The notes: generated by a model from the letters alone, not told the origin. DNA of 64,000 bases from Planctomycetota bacterium (GCA_020849795.1 JADZFR010000019.1:1-64000), one strand, 5' to 3'; shown: positions 43,401-59,482, numbered from the stretch's first letter. Made by a program: numbers and translations.

Positions 43401-43736
43401 TTACCCGTCGATCACCGTCTTGGTGCTCTTGAAGTAACGCACTTTCTTGCCGCCTTCCTTCTTGTAGTGGACGCGCTCAGGCTTGCCTGCCTGCGCATTC
43501 CAAAGCATCACGTTCGCAGCCGGGATGGCAGCTTCACGCTGCTGGCGTCCGCCCTGCGGGTTCTGCTCGGTTTTGCGCAGGTGCTTCCACACCATGTTCT
43601 TGCCTTCAACGATCACCCGGTTCGTTTCCCGGTCGACGCGCAGAACGCGGCCGCTGGGCTTGGCCCGCTCGTCCTCAGTCTGCGGGCGGTCCTTGCCCTT
43701 GATGATCTGGACTATGTCGCCGACTTTCACTTGCAT
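43401..43736 (-). CDS. rplX: Ribosomal protein L24
   Basis: A 111-residue KOW-domain protein, an early assembly factor of 23S rRNA (VKVGDIVQIIKGKDRPQ; VIVEGKNMVWKHLRK). ATG 43736 has TGAGGA 8 nt upstream. Confidence 0.97.
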   Translation of the reverse strand: MQVKVGDIVQIIKGKDRPQTEDERAKPSGRVLRVDRETNRVIVEGKNMVWKHLRKTEQNPQGGRQQREAAIPAANVMLWNAQAGKPERVHYKKEGGKKVRYFKSTKTVIDG

Positions 43737-43800
43737 GGTTCTGTCCTCAGCTGTCTTCATGCCCGGGCCGCCTGGGCGGTCCAGATTCAGGTCACTTCCT

Positions 43801-44193
43801 CTAGATGACTTCGTTGGCCAGGCTCACGATCTTCATGAATTTCTTGCCGCGCAGCTCACGGGCCACGGCGCCAAAAATGCGCGTGCCGACCGGGTTGTTG
43901 TCTTTGTCCACGATGACCGCGGCATTGCGATCAAAACGCACGTAGCTGCCGTCATCGCGGCGCACCGCGCGGCGCGTGCGGACGATCACGCAACGCACCA
44001 CGCGCTTCTTCTTGTCTTTCTTCGTGGTTTTCTTGAACAGCTCGCACGTCGGCGTCGCTGTCTTGATCACCGCCACGACAACGTCGCCCAGCGAAGCATA
44101 GCGCTGGCCGCTGTTGCCCAGCACCTTGATGCACTCAACCGTGCGCGCGCCGGTGTTGTCGGCAATGTCCATCACTGTCTGTTCTTGAATCAT
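43801..44193 (-). CDS. rplN: Ribosomal protein L14
   Basis: A 130-residue L14 ([40 protein letters not shown]). The segment [20 protein letters not shown] is more basic than usual, about 7-8 residues longer than in standard L14. Confidence 0.97.
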   Translation of the reverse strand: MIQEQTVMDIADNTGARTVECIKVLGNSGQRYASLGDVVVAVIKTATPTCELFKKTTKKDKKKRVVRCVIVRTRRAVRRDDGSYVRFDRNAAVIVDKDNNPVGTRIFGAVARELRGKKFMKIVSLANEVI

Positions 44194-44268
44194 GACTTCA
44201 TTCCTTCAATGACTCTAACCTGCACTGACTCGAGACCCCCGCCATGCCTGCCGGGGCTGTTCGCTGTC

Positions 44269-44586
44269 CTACTTGCCGGCTGCCGCTTCTGCGGCTTGCT
44301 CGTTCAACAGGTCGCCGTGGGCCTTGCGCAGCACACGCACCAGGCGCCAGGTCTTGGTCTTGCTGATCGGACGCGTGGCCTGGATCTCGACCAGGTCACC
44401 GACCTTTGCCTCGTTGTTCTCGTCGTGCGCGTGCAGCTTGGTGCGGCGTTTGACGATCTTGTGCACCTGAGGGTGCATGACCTGCCGCTCCCACATCACG
44501 GTGATCGTCTTCTGCATCTTGCTGCTGACAACCAGCCCCTCGATCTTGCGGCGGTCGTTGCGCTCGGTCTTTGTCTGCTCTGGCAT
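44269..44586 (-). CDS. rpsQ: Ribosomal protein S17
   Basis: A 105-residue OB-fold S17 ([40 protein letters not shown]). The C-terminus is extended by about 20 residues ending in [10 protein letters not shown]. Confidence 0.96.
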   Translation of the reverse strand: MPEQTKTERNDRRKIEGLVVSSKMQKTITVMWERQVMHPQVHKIVKRRTKLHAHDENNEAKVGDLVEIQATRPISKTKTWRLVRVLRKAHGDLLNEQAAEAAAGK

Positions 44587-44655
44587 TCGTCTCTCCGGCT
44601 TGCCCGTTCGGCTTCAGCCCTTTTGCCCTAGTTGCTTCAGCCGCGCCTGCGGCTC

Positions 44656-45009
44656 TTACTTTCCAGTCAGTGCACCCAGTTCACGAATCGTGCGCTGCAA
44701 CTGCCCCAGGCGGTTGGTCAGCTTGCGGCGCGAATCCTTGCGGGCCTTGTCACCCTCATGCGGGGCGCCGATACCCTTGATTGCCACTTCAAGCTTCTTG
44801 GCCTCGGCCTTTGCCTTTTCCAGGCGCGCCCGACCTTCCAGCACCGTGCGAATCTGCGCGACTTCACGCCGACGCTTCAGCATCTGCGCGCCGCGGGCCG
44901 ACGTCATCGCCTCGGTCGTGAACTTGGCCTTGAAGTTCTCGTCGGCCAGCTCGTTCAGCCGCGCGACCAGTTCTTTCTCAGGCTTGCCCTTCAATCCTTC
45001 AAAGCTCAT
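44656..45009 (-). CDS. rpmC: Ribosomal protein L29 with long C-terminal extension
   Basis: A 117-residue product where a normal L29 has about 65. The helical-hairpin core covers 1-60 (LKGKPEKELVARLNELADEN; EVAQIRTVLEGR). The remaining 55 residues are helical and basic (KAKAEAKKLEVAIKGIGAPH; LTNRLGQLQRTIRELGALTG) and look like a second hairpin. Between rplP and rpsQ as usual. L29 lies at the peptide-exit site, so the extension could reach factors there. Confidence 0.92.
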   Translation of the reverse strand: MSFEGLKGKPEKELVARLNELADENFKAKFTTEAMTSARGAQMLKRRREVAQIRTVLEGRARLEKAKAEAKKLEVAIKGIGAPHEGDKARKDSRRKLTNRLGQLQRTIRELGALTGK

Positions 45010-45038
45010 GGCTTCGTTCCTTAAGCTTGTTGCGTCGA

Positions 45039-45461
45039 TTACCCGATCTTGTGCTGGCGCTCAACCATGCGGCAGCGCACCGGCATTTTGTTGGCAGCCT
45101 TGGCCAGCGCCTGGCGTGCCAGGTCGATGGTCGTTCCGCCGACTTCAAACAGCACTGTTCCCGGCTTGACTACCGCGCACCAGAATTCCGGCTCGCCTTT
45201 GCCGCTGCCCTGACGTGTTTCAAGCGGCTTGGCTGACACCGGCTTGTGCGGGAAAATGCGAATCCAGTACTTGCCCGCCTTGCCGACCGCGCGCGAAATC
45301 GCGATGCGTGCGGCTTCAATCTGGCGGCCGGTGATCCAGGCAGGCTCAAGCGTCTGCAATCCGGCATCTCCAAACGCGACAAAGTTGCCGCGTGTGGCAT
45401 TGCCCTTGACGACACCGCGCATCTGCTTGCGGTACTTAGTTCTTTTCGGCAGCAAGGCCAT
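45039..45461 (-). CDS. rplP: Ribosomal protein L16
   Basis: A 140-residue L16 (PKRTKYRKQMRGVVKGNATRG; GGTTIDLARQALAKAANKMP). It helps position tRNA in the A site. The start lies inside the end of rpsC (26-nt overlap), so the two are translationally coupled. Confidence 0.97.
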   Translation of the reverse strand: MALLPKRTKYRKQMRGVVKGNATRGNFVAFGDAGLQTLEPAWITGRQIEAARIAISRAVGKAGKYWIRIFPHKPVSAKPLETRQGSGKGEPEFWCAVVKPGTVLFEVGGTTIDLARQALAKAANKMPVRCRMVERQHKIG

Positions 45462-46110
45462 ACTTCGCCTCCTCCGTCTGCTTCATCAGGCCGCGGTTGA
45501 TCCACACCTTGATGCCCAGGATGCCGTAGGTGGTGTGGGCTTCCGCGAAACCATAGTCAATGTCCGCATCCAGGGTGCTGAGCGGTACTGAGCCCCATAC
45601 CTGCTTTTCGGTACGGGAAAGGTCTGCGCCGCCAAGACGGCCGGCGACTACGACTTTGGCGCCCAGGGCGCCGCCGCCGCGAATCAATTCCATCTCGCGC
45701 TTGATCGCACGGCGGAAGCTGCCGCGACGCTCCAGCTGTTCACAGATACGCTCAGCGGCAAGCTGCGCGTCCAGTTCAGGCTTCTGCACTTCCAGCACGC
45801 GCGTATCGATCATCTTGCCATTGGTGATGAGCGCGAGTTCTTTCTCAAGGTCTGACAGGCGGTTGGTCTTCTTGCCGATCAACATGCCTGGCTTGGCCGT
45901 GAAGATGTACACGGTGATCTTGTCGTCGCCCTTGCGCTCGATCTCGACGCGCGGGATGGCAGCGAACTTGTACTCTTTCAAGATGTGCTTGCGGATCTTC
46001 GTGTCCTCAACGAGGAACGCGCCGAACTGCTTCTTGTTCGCGAACCAGCGCGAGCGCCACGGCTTGGTGACACCCACCCGGAATCCATATGGCCTGATTT
46101 TCTGTCCCAT
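45436..46110 (-). CDS. rpsC: Ribosomal protein S3
   Basis: A 224-residue S3 with an N-terminal KH domain (AKPGMLIGKKTNRLSDLEKEL) and the C-terminal S3 domain (RGGGALGAKVVVAGRLGGAD). It lines the mRNA entry channel. Confidence 0.97.
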   Translation of the reverse strand: MGQKIRPYGFRVGVTKPWRSRWFANKKQFGAFLVEDTKIRKHILKEYKFAAIPRVEIERKGDDKITVYIFTAKPGMLIGKKTNRLSDLEKELALITNGKMIDTRVLEVQKPELDAQLAAERICEQLERRGSFRRAIKREMELIRGGGALGAKVVVAGRLGGADLSRTEKQVWGSVPLSTLDADIDYGFAEAHTTYGILGIKVWINRGLMKQTEEAKYGLAAEKN

Positions 46111-46158
46111 ATTTCTCTTCCCGCTTGGCGCGGCACTTGCCGCGGCAGCCGATTACCT

Positions 46159-46779
46159 CTACTTCTTCTTTTTCGTGGCAGTCTTCTTGTCTGACTTTGA
46201 CGCTGCCTTCTTTGCCGGTTTCTTTTCTGCCTTGTCCGTCTTGGCAGGCTTCTTGTCTGCCTTGACCGCCTTATCCGCCGGCTTTGCTGTCTTTTCGGCT
46301 TTAGCCGCGTCCGCCGCGACGACGATGCCCTTCTTGGCCAGACGCGCCGCCTTGCTTACCCGATGACGGGGCTTGGCAAAGGCCGGACGACCCTTGGACT
46401 TCTCGTCGAGCCAGGTGCGCTCGGCCAGCACGACGTGCATGTGGCAAGTGTAGCGCGTGAACGGGTTGGCCATGCCGCGCGAGCGCGGACGCCAGCGCTT
46501 CATGCGCGGGCCTTCATCAGCGTAAGCCGTTGCAATCACCAGCTCGCCGGTGTCGATATCGACGCCCTGCCTGTTGCCGTATTCCTCGGCGTTGGCCATC
46601 GCGCTTTCAATCAGCTTGCGAATGGCCGGCGCGGCACGCTTGTTCACGTACTGCAGCACCACCATCGCCTCGTCGGCATCACGGCCTCGCACGGCGTCCA
46701 TGACCAGCCGGGCTTTGCGCGCGCTCATGCGAACATTGCGGGCGGAAGCGCGGAATTCTCTTTTCGGTTCGTCTGCCAT
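46159..46779 (-). CDS. rplV: Ribosomal protein L22 with Lys/Ala-rich tail
   Basis: A 206-residue L22. Residues about 1-120 are the core (SARNVRMSARKARLVMDAVR; RSRGMANPFTRYTCHMHVVL), whose beta-hairpin lines the exit tunnel. About 60 further residues form a Lys/Ala-rich, histone-like tail (KADKKPAKTDKAEKKPAKKA). ATG 46779 has GGAGAC 8 nt upstream. Confidence 0.95.
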   Translation of the reverse strand: MADEPKREFRASARNVRMSARKARLVMDAVRGRDADEAMVVLQYVNKRAAPAIRKLIESAMANAEEYGNRQGVDIDTGELVIATAYADEGPRMKRWRPRSRGMANPFTRYTCHMHVVLAERTWLDEKSKGRPAFAKPRHRVSKAARLAKKGIVVAADAAKAEKTAKPADKAVKADKKPAKTDKAEKKPAKKAASKSDKKTATKKKK

Positions 46780-46820
46780 TTCTGGCGTCTCCAGATTCAC
46801 TTGCGGGTCGCCCCGACGTC

Positions 46821-47090
46821 CTAGGTCTTACGGTGACCCGTGTGGCCCTTGTAGTTACGGGTCGGGCTGAACTCGCCAAGCTTGTGCCCCACCATGTCTT
46901 CCGTGATGAACACGCGCAGGTGCGTCTTGCCGTTGTGCACCATGAACGTCAGGTTCACGAACTCAGGAATGATCGTGCTGGCGCGCGACCACGTCTTGAT
47001 GGCGTCGCGCGAGGCGCTTTCTTTCACCTTGAGCACCTTCTTCATCAGCTTCGGGTCGACAAACGGACCCTTCTTCAGCGATCTGCCCAT
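46821..47090 (-). CDS. rpsS: Ribosomal protein S19
   Basis: An 89-residue S19 ([49 protein letters not shown]). It sits in the 30S head and forms a complex with S13. Confidence 0.97.
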   Translation of the reverse strand: MGRSLKKGPFVDPKLMKKVLKVKESASRDAIKTWSRASTIIPEFVNLTFMVHNGKTHLRVFITEDMVGHKLGEFSPTRNYKGHTGHRKT

Positions 47091-47145
47091 TTCTTACTCT
47101 CTCTTGCGGACCCTTCCGGGCCCGCCCCTGATTCCACGATTCCGG

Positions 47146-48000
47146 TTAGGCCTTGCCTGCCTTCTGCTTGCCGCGACGCGTGCGGATAATCATCTTGTTC
47201 GACTGGTTCTTCGGCCGGCGCGTGCGCTGGCCCTTGCTCAGGTTGCCATGACGGTCCACCGGCGAACGGCCGCCACCGGTACGGTCGTTGCCGCCGCCCA
47301 TCGGATGGTCCACCGGGTTCTTGCTGGTGCCGCGGTTCTTGGGCTTGCGACCAAGCCAGCGGTTACGACCGGCTTTGCCAATCGAGATGTTCATGTGATC
47401 GAGGTTGCTGACCTGGCCGATCGTGGCGCGGCAGTTCTTGTGCACCTTGCGGATTTCGCCGCTGGGCATCTGGACTGCCATCCAGATGTCGTCCACCTTG
47501 CCTGAAAGAATGCACTGGCTGCCGGCGCCGCGGGCGAGCTGTCCGCCCTTGCCCGGCTGCAACTCGACGCAGTGAATGGCCAGACCCTGCGGAATCACGT
47601 GCAGGGGCAGGCAGTTGCCGACGCGCGGTTCTGACTTTTCGCCAGACATCACCACGTCGCCTTCCTTCATGCCATGTGGGGCGATGATGTAGTCCTTGTG
47701 GCCGTTGGCGTACCAGATCTGCGCCACAAAGCATGTGCGATTCGGATCGTACTCTATGGCCTTCACCGTCGCCGGCACGCCGTCGAAGCGGTCGCGACGG
47801 AAGTCGATCTCGCGATAGCGGCGCTTGTGACCGCCGCCACGATACGCAGCCGTCTGCCGGCCACGATTGTTACGACCGCCGGTCGCCTTTTTGCCCTTGG
47901 TCTTGGACTTCAGCGGCGCGGAGCCGCTGAGTTCTGTGTAGTCCACCAGGCGCGTGTGGCGCAGGCTTGCGGTGCGTGGTTTGAAACTCTTGATTGCCAT
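47146..48000 (-). CDS. rplB: Ribosomal protein L2
   Basis: A 284-residue L2 needed for subunit joining and the peptidyl-transferase region. Marks are NNRGRQTAAYRGGGHKRRYR and KNPVDHPMGGGNDRTGGGRS. The conserved HPH of many bacteria is HPM here; I recall the same change in some other phyla, so it need not mean loss of function. Confidence 0.97.
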   Translation of the reverse strand: MAIKSFKPRTASLRHTRLVDYTELSGSAPLKSKTKGKKATGGRNNRGRQTAAYRGGGHKRRYREIDFRRDRFDGVPATVKAIEYDPNRTCFVAQIWYANGHKDYIIAPHGMKEGDVVMSGEKSEPRVGNCLPLHVIPQGLAIHCVELQPGKGGQLARGAGSQCILSGKVDDIWMAVQMPSGEIRKVHKNCRATIGQVSNLDHMNISIGKAGRNRWLGRKPKNRGTSKNPVDHPMGGGNDRTGGGRSPVDRHGNLSKGQRTRRPKNQSNKMIIRTRRGKQKAGKA

Positions 48001-48078
48001 GTTCTTGCCTTCGTTTCCGGATTCTCGCCCCGGTCGGCATAATCAGTCTGTCTTCTCTCAAGTACTGGTGTGCCGAGA

Positions 48079-48369
48079 TCAGGTAATCTCGATGGTTTCG
48101 CCCTTCTTCAGGGTGACCATCGCCTTCTTCCAGTCCTTTTCGTCGAAGTAGCCGAAGCGGTTACGCTGGTTCTTGCGGCCCTTCATGCGCACGGTGCGCA
48201 CCTTGGCAACGGTCACGCCAAAGATGTCGCGAACCGCCTGCGCGATCTGGTACTTGTTGGACTCCAGCTCAACTTCGAAGACGTACGTGCCGTTCTGCAT
48301 CTGCACGCTGCTCTTCTCTGTGATCATGGGGCGCTTGAGAACGCCGTAGAGTTCACGCTTGGTCGACAT
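48079..48369 (-). CDS. rplW: Ribosomal protein L23
   Basis: A 96-residue L23, the docking site for trigger factor and SRP at the tunnel exit (LYGVLKRPMITEKSSVQMQN; VRTVRMKGRKNQRNRFGYFD). ATG 48369 has GGGGAG upstream and follows the rplD stop after 1 nt. The longer frame lies inside rplD. Confidence 0.97.
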   Translation of the reverse strand: MSTKRELYGVLKRPMITEKSSVQMQNGTYVFEVELESNKYQIAQAVRDIFGVTVAKVRTVRMKGRKNQRNRFGYFDEKDWKKAMVTLKKGETIEIT

Positions 48370-48370
48370 G

Positions 48371-49210
48371 CTAGCTCCCCTTGGCCTTCTTGCCGGCCTT
48401 GGCGCCGCTCTTCTTGGCAGCGGCCTTCTTGGGGCCTGCCTTCTTGGCGCTGGTCTTCTTGCCGGTCTTCTTTCCCGCCTTCTTGCCGCCCGCCTGCTTG
48501 CCGGCGGCTTTTCCTGACGCTGCCTTTTCTGCCGGCGCGTCGGCCGCAACTGCGTCACCTTCGTGTGTGGCTGCTTCAGCCGGAAGCTTGGTGCCGGTCT
48601 TGAGCAGGTCAAGCGCTGCGCGTGTCAGCAGCATGCGACGCTGCTTGACGACTTCGTATGCGTTGAAGCCTGAAACTGCGCGCACCAGCGAGCCCTGAAG
48701 GTTGCGGGCGGACAGGTAGAAGTTGCGATCTTCCTTGTCCACGCCGATCAGCAGTGTGCCGCGTGCCAGGCCGGAGGTGTCGAGCATCTTGGCGAACTTG
48801 CTGGTCTTGGGCTTGTCGAAGGTGAGGCCGTCGACGACGGAAACTTGTCCATCGCGGAACTTCGCCAGCAGTGCGCTTTGCAGCGCAATCGCCTTCATCT
48901 TGGCCGGAATGCGCACGCGAAAGCTGCGCGGGTGCGGGCCGTGGGCCACACTGCCCTTGGTGCGGTGCGGGGCGTGTTTCTGGCCCGTGCGTGCGCGACC
49001 GGTGCCCTTCTGGCCCCAAGGCTTTTTGTTGCTGCCCTGGACGTCGCTGAGGTTCTTGCTGTTGACCGTGCCCTGGCGGCGGTTCGCCTCGTAGGCGTAC
49101 ACAACCTCGCGCAGGGTGCGCGCCTTGACCGAGTCGCCGAACACGGATTCGTCAAAGGAGATCTTCTCCTTTTCCTTGCCGTTGGCGTCGTATACCTGGA
49201 CTTCCACCAT
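48371..49210 (-). CDS. rplD: Ribosomal protein L4 with Lys-rich tail
   Basis: A 279-residue L4. Residues about 1-210 are the core with the tunnel loop (GSNKKPWGQKGTGRARTGQK). The last 65 residues are a Lys/Ala/Gly-rich tail made of KKAGKKTGKK-type units, absent from standard L4 (about 205 residues). Confidence 0.95.
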   Translation of the reverse strand: MVEVQVYDANGKEKEKISFDESVFGDSVKARTLREVVYAYEANRRQGTVNSKNLSDVQGSNKKPWGQKGTGRARTGQKHAPHRTKGSVAHGPHPRSFRVRIPAKMKAIALQSALLAKFRDGQVSVVDGLTFDKPKTSKFAKMLDTSGLARGTLLIGVDKEDRNFYLSARNLQGSLVRAVSGFNAYEVVKQRRMLLTRAALDLLKTGTKLPAEAATHEGDAVAADAPAEKAASGKAAGKQAGGKKAGKKTGKKTSAKKAGPKKAAAKKSGAKAGKKAKGS

Positions 49211-49273
49211 TGTTCTGCCCTGTTCTGAACCCGACGCAGCGTGTCACCATCGGCGACGCGCTGCGCATTTTCG

Positions 49274-49951
49274 TTACTTGCTCGACTTGCGCAGCGCCCT
49301 GTCGGCCTTGGCAAACAGCTTGGCCTTGGCCTTGCGCACCACGATGTCGGCACCGTTGTAGCCCGGTACCGCCCCGTTCACATAAAGCAGGTTGAGCTTG
49401 TCATCGACGCGCGCGATCTGCAGGTTGCGCACCGTCACCTTGTTCGTGCCCATGTGGCCGGGCATGCGCTTGCCCTTAAGCACGTGCGCGATTGCCGTGT
49501 TCGTTCCGACCGAGCCCGGCTCACGCATATTCTTGGTGCCGTGACCGCGCGGGCCGCTGTTGAAACCGTGGCGCTTGATACCACCCTGGAATCCGCGACC
49601 CTTGGACTTGCCGCTGACGTCCACGAACTCGCCTTCTTTGAACACGTCGGACACCTTGACGACGTCGCCGGCCTTGAGCTCGCTGGCTTTTTCCAGGCGC
49701 ACTTCCTGCGCGCGACGGCGCGGCTCGGCGCCGGCCTTCTTCCAGTGGCCCTTCTGCGGCTTGCGCACGCTGCTGAGCTTGATGTCGCCAAAACCCAGCT
49801 GCACAGCAAAGTAGCCGTCGTCCTCTTCAGTCTTGACCTGGCCGACGGTGCATGGGCCGACTTCAAGGATCGTGACAGGAACAATCGTCCCGTCGGCCTT
49901 GAAAATCTGGCTCATTTCGCGCTTTCGGCCAAGCAACATGTACACGGACAT
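49274..49951 (-). CDS. rplC: Ribosomal protein L3
   Basis: A 225-residue L3, which starts 23S folding ([44 protein letters not shown]). The N-terminus [12 protein letters not shown] replaces the usual LLGRKIGMTQ. GAGGAAGAG lies just before ATG 49951. Confidence 0.96.
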   Translation of the reverse strand: MSVYMLLGRKREMSQIFKADGTIVPVTILEVGPCTVGQVKTEEDDGYFAVQLGFGDIKLSSVRKPQKGHWKKAGAEPRRRAQEVRLEKASELKAGDVVKVSDVFKEGEFVDVSGKSKGRGFQGGIKRHGFNSGPRGHGTKNMREPGSVGTNTAIAHVLKGKRMPGHMGTNKVTVRNLQIARVDDKLNLLYVNGAVPGYNGADIVVRKAKAKLFAKADRALRKSSK

Positions 49952-50025
49952 TTCTCTTCCTCTTCTACTGCTGGTTATCAGCCGACACGGTCAAAGGCCG
50001 GAGGTCGGTCATTCATTGCAATGCT

Positions 50026-50346
50026 TCAGGTGTTGATGCGCACTTCCACACCGGCGGGCAGGTTCAGCGTTTGCAGCGCGTCCATCGTGCGCTGTGACGG
50101 CTGCCGGATGAAGATCAGACGCTTGTGCGTGCGGATCTCAAACTGCTCGCGGCTTTTCTTGTCAATGTGCGGGCTGCGCAGCACGGTGTAGCGCTCAATG
50201 CGCGTGGGAAGCGGAATGGGGCCCGAAATCATCGCCCCGCTGTCCCGCGCCGAGTCACAAATCTGCCGCGCCGACTGGTCCAGCAATTCATGATCGTAGC
50301 CTTCCAGCCGGATCTTGAACTGCACGCCCGTTGCTTCCTTTGCCAT
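50026..50346 (-). CDS. rpsJ: Ribosomal protein S10
   Basis: A 106-residue S10 ([40 protein letters not shown]). First gene of the S10 run, 87 nt after fusA with no tuf between. It also serves in transcription antitermination with NusB in other bacteria. Confidence 0.97.
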   Translation of the reverse strand: MAKEATGVQFKIRLEGYDHELLDQSARQICDSARDSGAMISGPIPLPTRIERYTVLRSPHIDKKSREQFEIRTHKRLIFIRQPSQRTMDALQTLNLPAGVEVRINT

Positions 50347-50433
50347 ATCCGCTGACTCCAAAAACCTGCCTGCAATTTCTGCCGTACTCTGTTAAGGGGT
50401 GCAGACCCTAGCGAGGCCGCGCCCGTCGTCAAG

Positions 50434-52581
<2,148 letters not shown>

Positions 52582-52621
52582 GTCTGTCTCTCCGTCTTTG
52601 GCCGATGCTTCTGGCCCCATC

Positions 52622-52665
52622 AAAAAAAGTCGGGCCGGTGATCCGTTTCAGGCCACCGGCCCGAC
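52622..52665 (-). terminator. Intrinsic terminator or attenuator upstream of fusA
   Basis: On the minus strand GTCGGGCCGGTG ... CACCGGCCCGAC forms a 12-bp stem around a 13-nt loop and is followed by seven T. It lies between rpsG and fusA, about 40 nt before the fusA GTG. Confidence 0.9.
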
Positions 52666-52971
52666 GACATTGGTCGTCCGCCTGGCGCCTGAAACTTACC
52701 CAGTACCCCGGGTAGTTTTCCAAGCCCTGCAACCACCGTGCTCTGCGGTTGCCTGTATGAGGGCATTCGCCCTGTTTATCCACACTCATGTGTGGGGGGC
52801 GGTAGTGTAGTGACGGCCAACTGCAAGTCAACTGGGCAGCGGCATTTGGGCTGCTGGATTTCGGCTTGCCGATGTGGACCGCCGTTTCGTGATTCACGCC
52901 GCGGGGCAGGACGGTTCAAGCAACTGGCACGGCCGGGGCCGTGCCAGTCCAGAACACGATTTCGGGACACC
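52666..52971 (-). other. rpsG-fusA spacer with a strong hairpin
   Basis: About 306 bases without a gene. Just after the rpsG stop, ACTGGCACGGCC pairs with GGCCGTGCCAGT (52921-52947), without a T-run. The rest could hold a fusA promoter, but no clear -35/-10 pair is seen. Confidence 0.5.
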
Positions 52972-53445
52972 CTACCAGGCGAAGTGGCTGAAGGCCTTGT
53001 TGGCCTCGGCCATGCGGTGCGTATCTTCGCGCTTCTTGACGGCGGTGCCTTCACGACGGAAGGCGTCGCCGATTTCGTCGGCCAGGCGCATCGACATCGC
53101 CTTGCCCTTGCGCGAGCGTGCCGCCTCAATCAACCAGCGAAAAGCGAGCGCCTGCTGGCGACGCGCGCCAACGGGTTTGGGCACCTGGTAAGTGGCACCG
53201 CCCACGCGCTTGCTGCGGACTTCGACCATCGGGCGCGTGTTGTTGATGGCCTCGTTAAAAATCTCGAGCGGTTCCTTTTCCGGAATCCGCTCTTTGAGGA
53301 CGGTCAGCGCGTCATAGACGATCCGCTGCGCGGTCGTGCGTTTGCCTTCTTTCATGATGCAGTTGATGAACTTCGCGAGAAGCTTGCTGTTGTAAACCGG
53401 GTCAGGTTGCATGAACCGCTCGGTTGACTTGTAGTTCCGTGGCAT
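52972..53445 (-). CDS. rpsG: Ribosomal protein S7
   Basis: A 157-residue S7, which nucleates the 30S head (LLAKFINCIMKEGKRTTAQR; VRSKRVGGATYQVPKPVGAR). ATG 53445 has GGAG 9 nt upstream; the longer frame runs back through the rpsL terminator. Confidence 0.97.
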   Translation of the reverse strand: MPRNYKSTERFMQPDPVYNSKLLAKFINCIMKEGKRTTAQRIVYDALTVLKERIPEKEPLEIFNEAINNTRPMVEVRSKRVGGATYQVPKPVGARRQQALAFRWLIEAARSRKGKAMSMRLADEIGDAFRREGTAVKKREDTHRMAEANKAFSHFAW

Positions 53446-53641
53446 CTGTCGTTGCTCCGAAAGCCCATTTTCTGCTAAGGGGCTCGAATCGTATCGACAG
53501 GGTGTGCGCGTGCAAGCAGGGGGAGCGCGAAGATTTTTCTTTGCGTCGCGCGAAAGTGGGCGAGAAGTTTTTTCGTCGTCAAGGGGGAGACGGTTCAGTT
53601 GCCCATCATCCGTTTCCAGATGCCCGTCGTTGACGCGCTGA

Positions 53642-53677
53642 GAAAAAAGAAAAGCGGTCGGCACCAGGCCGACCGCT
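53642..53677 (-). terminator. Intrinsic terminator after rpsL
   Basis: AGCGGTCGGC-5 nt-GCCGACCGCT on the minus strand followed by TTTCTTTTTTC, 19 nt after the rpsL stop. It separates rpsL from rpsG, which are usually one unit. Confidence 0.92.
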
Positions 53678-53695
53678 GACTGCCGAGAAACGATC

Positions 53696-54067
53696 TTACT
53701 TGCCGCGCTTGCTTCCGTACTTGCTGCGGCTCTGCTTGCGACCCTGCACGCCCTGCGTGTCGAGCGCGCCGCGCACAATGTGGTAACGCACGCCGGGCAG
53801 GTCGCGTACACGACCGCCGCGGATCAGCACAATATTGTGCTCTTGAAGGTTGTGGCCTTCGCCCGGGATGTACGCGCTGACTTCACGCTGGTTGCTCAAA
53901 CGCACGCGCGCAATCTTGCGCAGCGCCGAGTTCGGCTTTTTCGGGGTCGTGGTCTTCACCTGAAGGCAAACGCCGCGCTTGAACTGGTTGGCATCAAGCG
54001 CCGGGCACTTGCTCTTCTTGGTGACTCGTTTGCGGCCCCTGCGGGCAAGCTGGTTCACTGTGGGCAT
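53696..54067 (-). CDS. rpsL: Ribosomal protein S12
   Basis: A 123-residue S12 of the decoding centre. [13 protein letters not shown] keeps the Lys associated with streptomycin sensitivity, and [14 protein letters not shown] is intact. ATG 54067 has AGGA about 8 nt upstream. It lies 38 nt after the lipoprotein gene. Confidence 0.97.
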   Translation of the reverse strand: MPTVNQLARRGRKRVTKKSKCPALDANQFKRGVCLQVKTTTPKKPNSALRKIARVRLSNQREVSAYIPGEGHNLQEHNIVLIRGGRVRDLPGVRYHIVRGALDTQGVQGRKQSRSKYGSKRGK

Positions 54068-54105
54068 AAGCTTCGATCCTGCGCCAATCAAGGCGCGAAA
54101 GTGTA

Positions 54106-55193
54106 CTAATCTCCGCGCAGTTGCAAGAGCCCGCTGCGCAGTTTTTGCTCCCATCCTGCCAGCCGTGACATCTCCGACTCATCCAGCGTTGTCCATGCCT
54201 CCAGCGCTTCCTCGTATGCTGCCAGCGTGCGCCCCTTCTCGGCCCCGGCCAGCCGGCGCGCACGGGCATAGCGGGCCAGCAGCAGAAAGCTGTCTTCCGG
54301 GTACAGGCCGGTATCTTCGCTTTCCGGCAAGCTGCCCACGTCGCGGTCGCGCATGCGGTCGCCCCAGCGCACGCAATCGGCCCAGTTGCCGCAGTCGAAA
54401 TGGAGTTGCACCGCAAGAGCAATCATGGCGTTGCGCCACCACAGATCATTGCTGCGATATGCGGCTTCATACCCATCGATCAGCACCTGCTCGCGCTCAG
54501 CATCGCGCAGCAACGCCGCCGCTGCAGCGGCGACCGGCAGCAGTGTTTCGTCATCCAGCCGCCGGGCGCGCTTCATGGCGTCGCCGGCAAGCCGCTCAGC
54601 CGTGGTCGCTTCTCCTGCAATCTCAAACTCATAGGCAAGGCCGATCTGTGCTTCGACCAGGTGCGAGTGCGCGCCCGCCTCGGCCAGCAGTTCTTGTGCT
54701 TGCTGAAACAGGCGTTCGGCGGCGTCGAACTTGCCGGCACCGCATTCGATGGTGGCTTCGGCAATGTTCAGGTCGGCTTTGAAACGCCGGTCGAACAGCA
54801 GGTCGATGTGCCCGCTGTCCTTGGCGTCCATGCGCGCATGTTGCATCTGGCTGCGGGCTTGTTCCTCGTCGCGGCCTTCGCCCTGACGGCCGAGCATCGC
54901 GGCCTTCATGGCGCGCACATAGATGCGCTCGCGCTGCAGCGCCACCGGCAGCGTCTCGATCGCGGCGTCATAGATCAACGCCGCCAGCGCGCGCTTGCCG
55001 TCGTTGGCCCACTTCTCGGCTTCATTCAGCTTGTTGGCTACTTGCCCGAGTTCATAGGCAGACTCTGCGCTCTGGTCTTGAAGCTTTTCCGGGCGCTCGA
55101 CGCGCTGCGGCGTCGTACAAGCTGCCAGCAGCAGAACGCAAAGGAGCCCGCTGAGCGCGGGCCCCCTCACCATGTTGTTCAAGCGGGCGATCA

Positions 55194-55194
<1 letters not shown>
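54106..55194 (-). CDS. TPR-like lipoprotein between rpoC and rpsL
   Basis: A 362-residue lipoprotein: signal segment ending in LLLAAC with Cys26, then helical repeats throughout ([60 protein letters not shown]). GTG 55194 shares one nucleotide with the rpoC stop, so it is coupled to the polymerase operon; ATG 55173 is an alternative. No family or function is recognised. An envelope protein at this place, normally rpoC-rpsL, is unusual. Confidence 0.8.
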
Positions 55195-59408
<4,214 letters not shown>

Positions 59409-59482
59409 TGGGCACTTCCTTCTGTTGGTCGCGGTTTCACCGCGGAGTCAATTTCAGTTCGCTGCCTGCTGACCTGTCGCCC

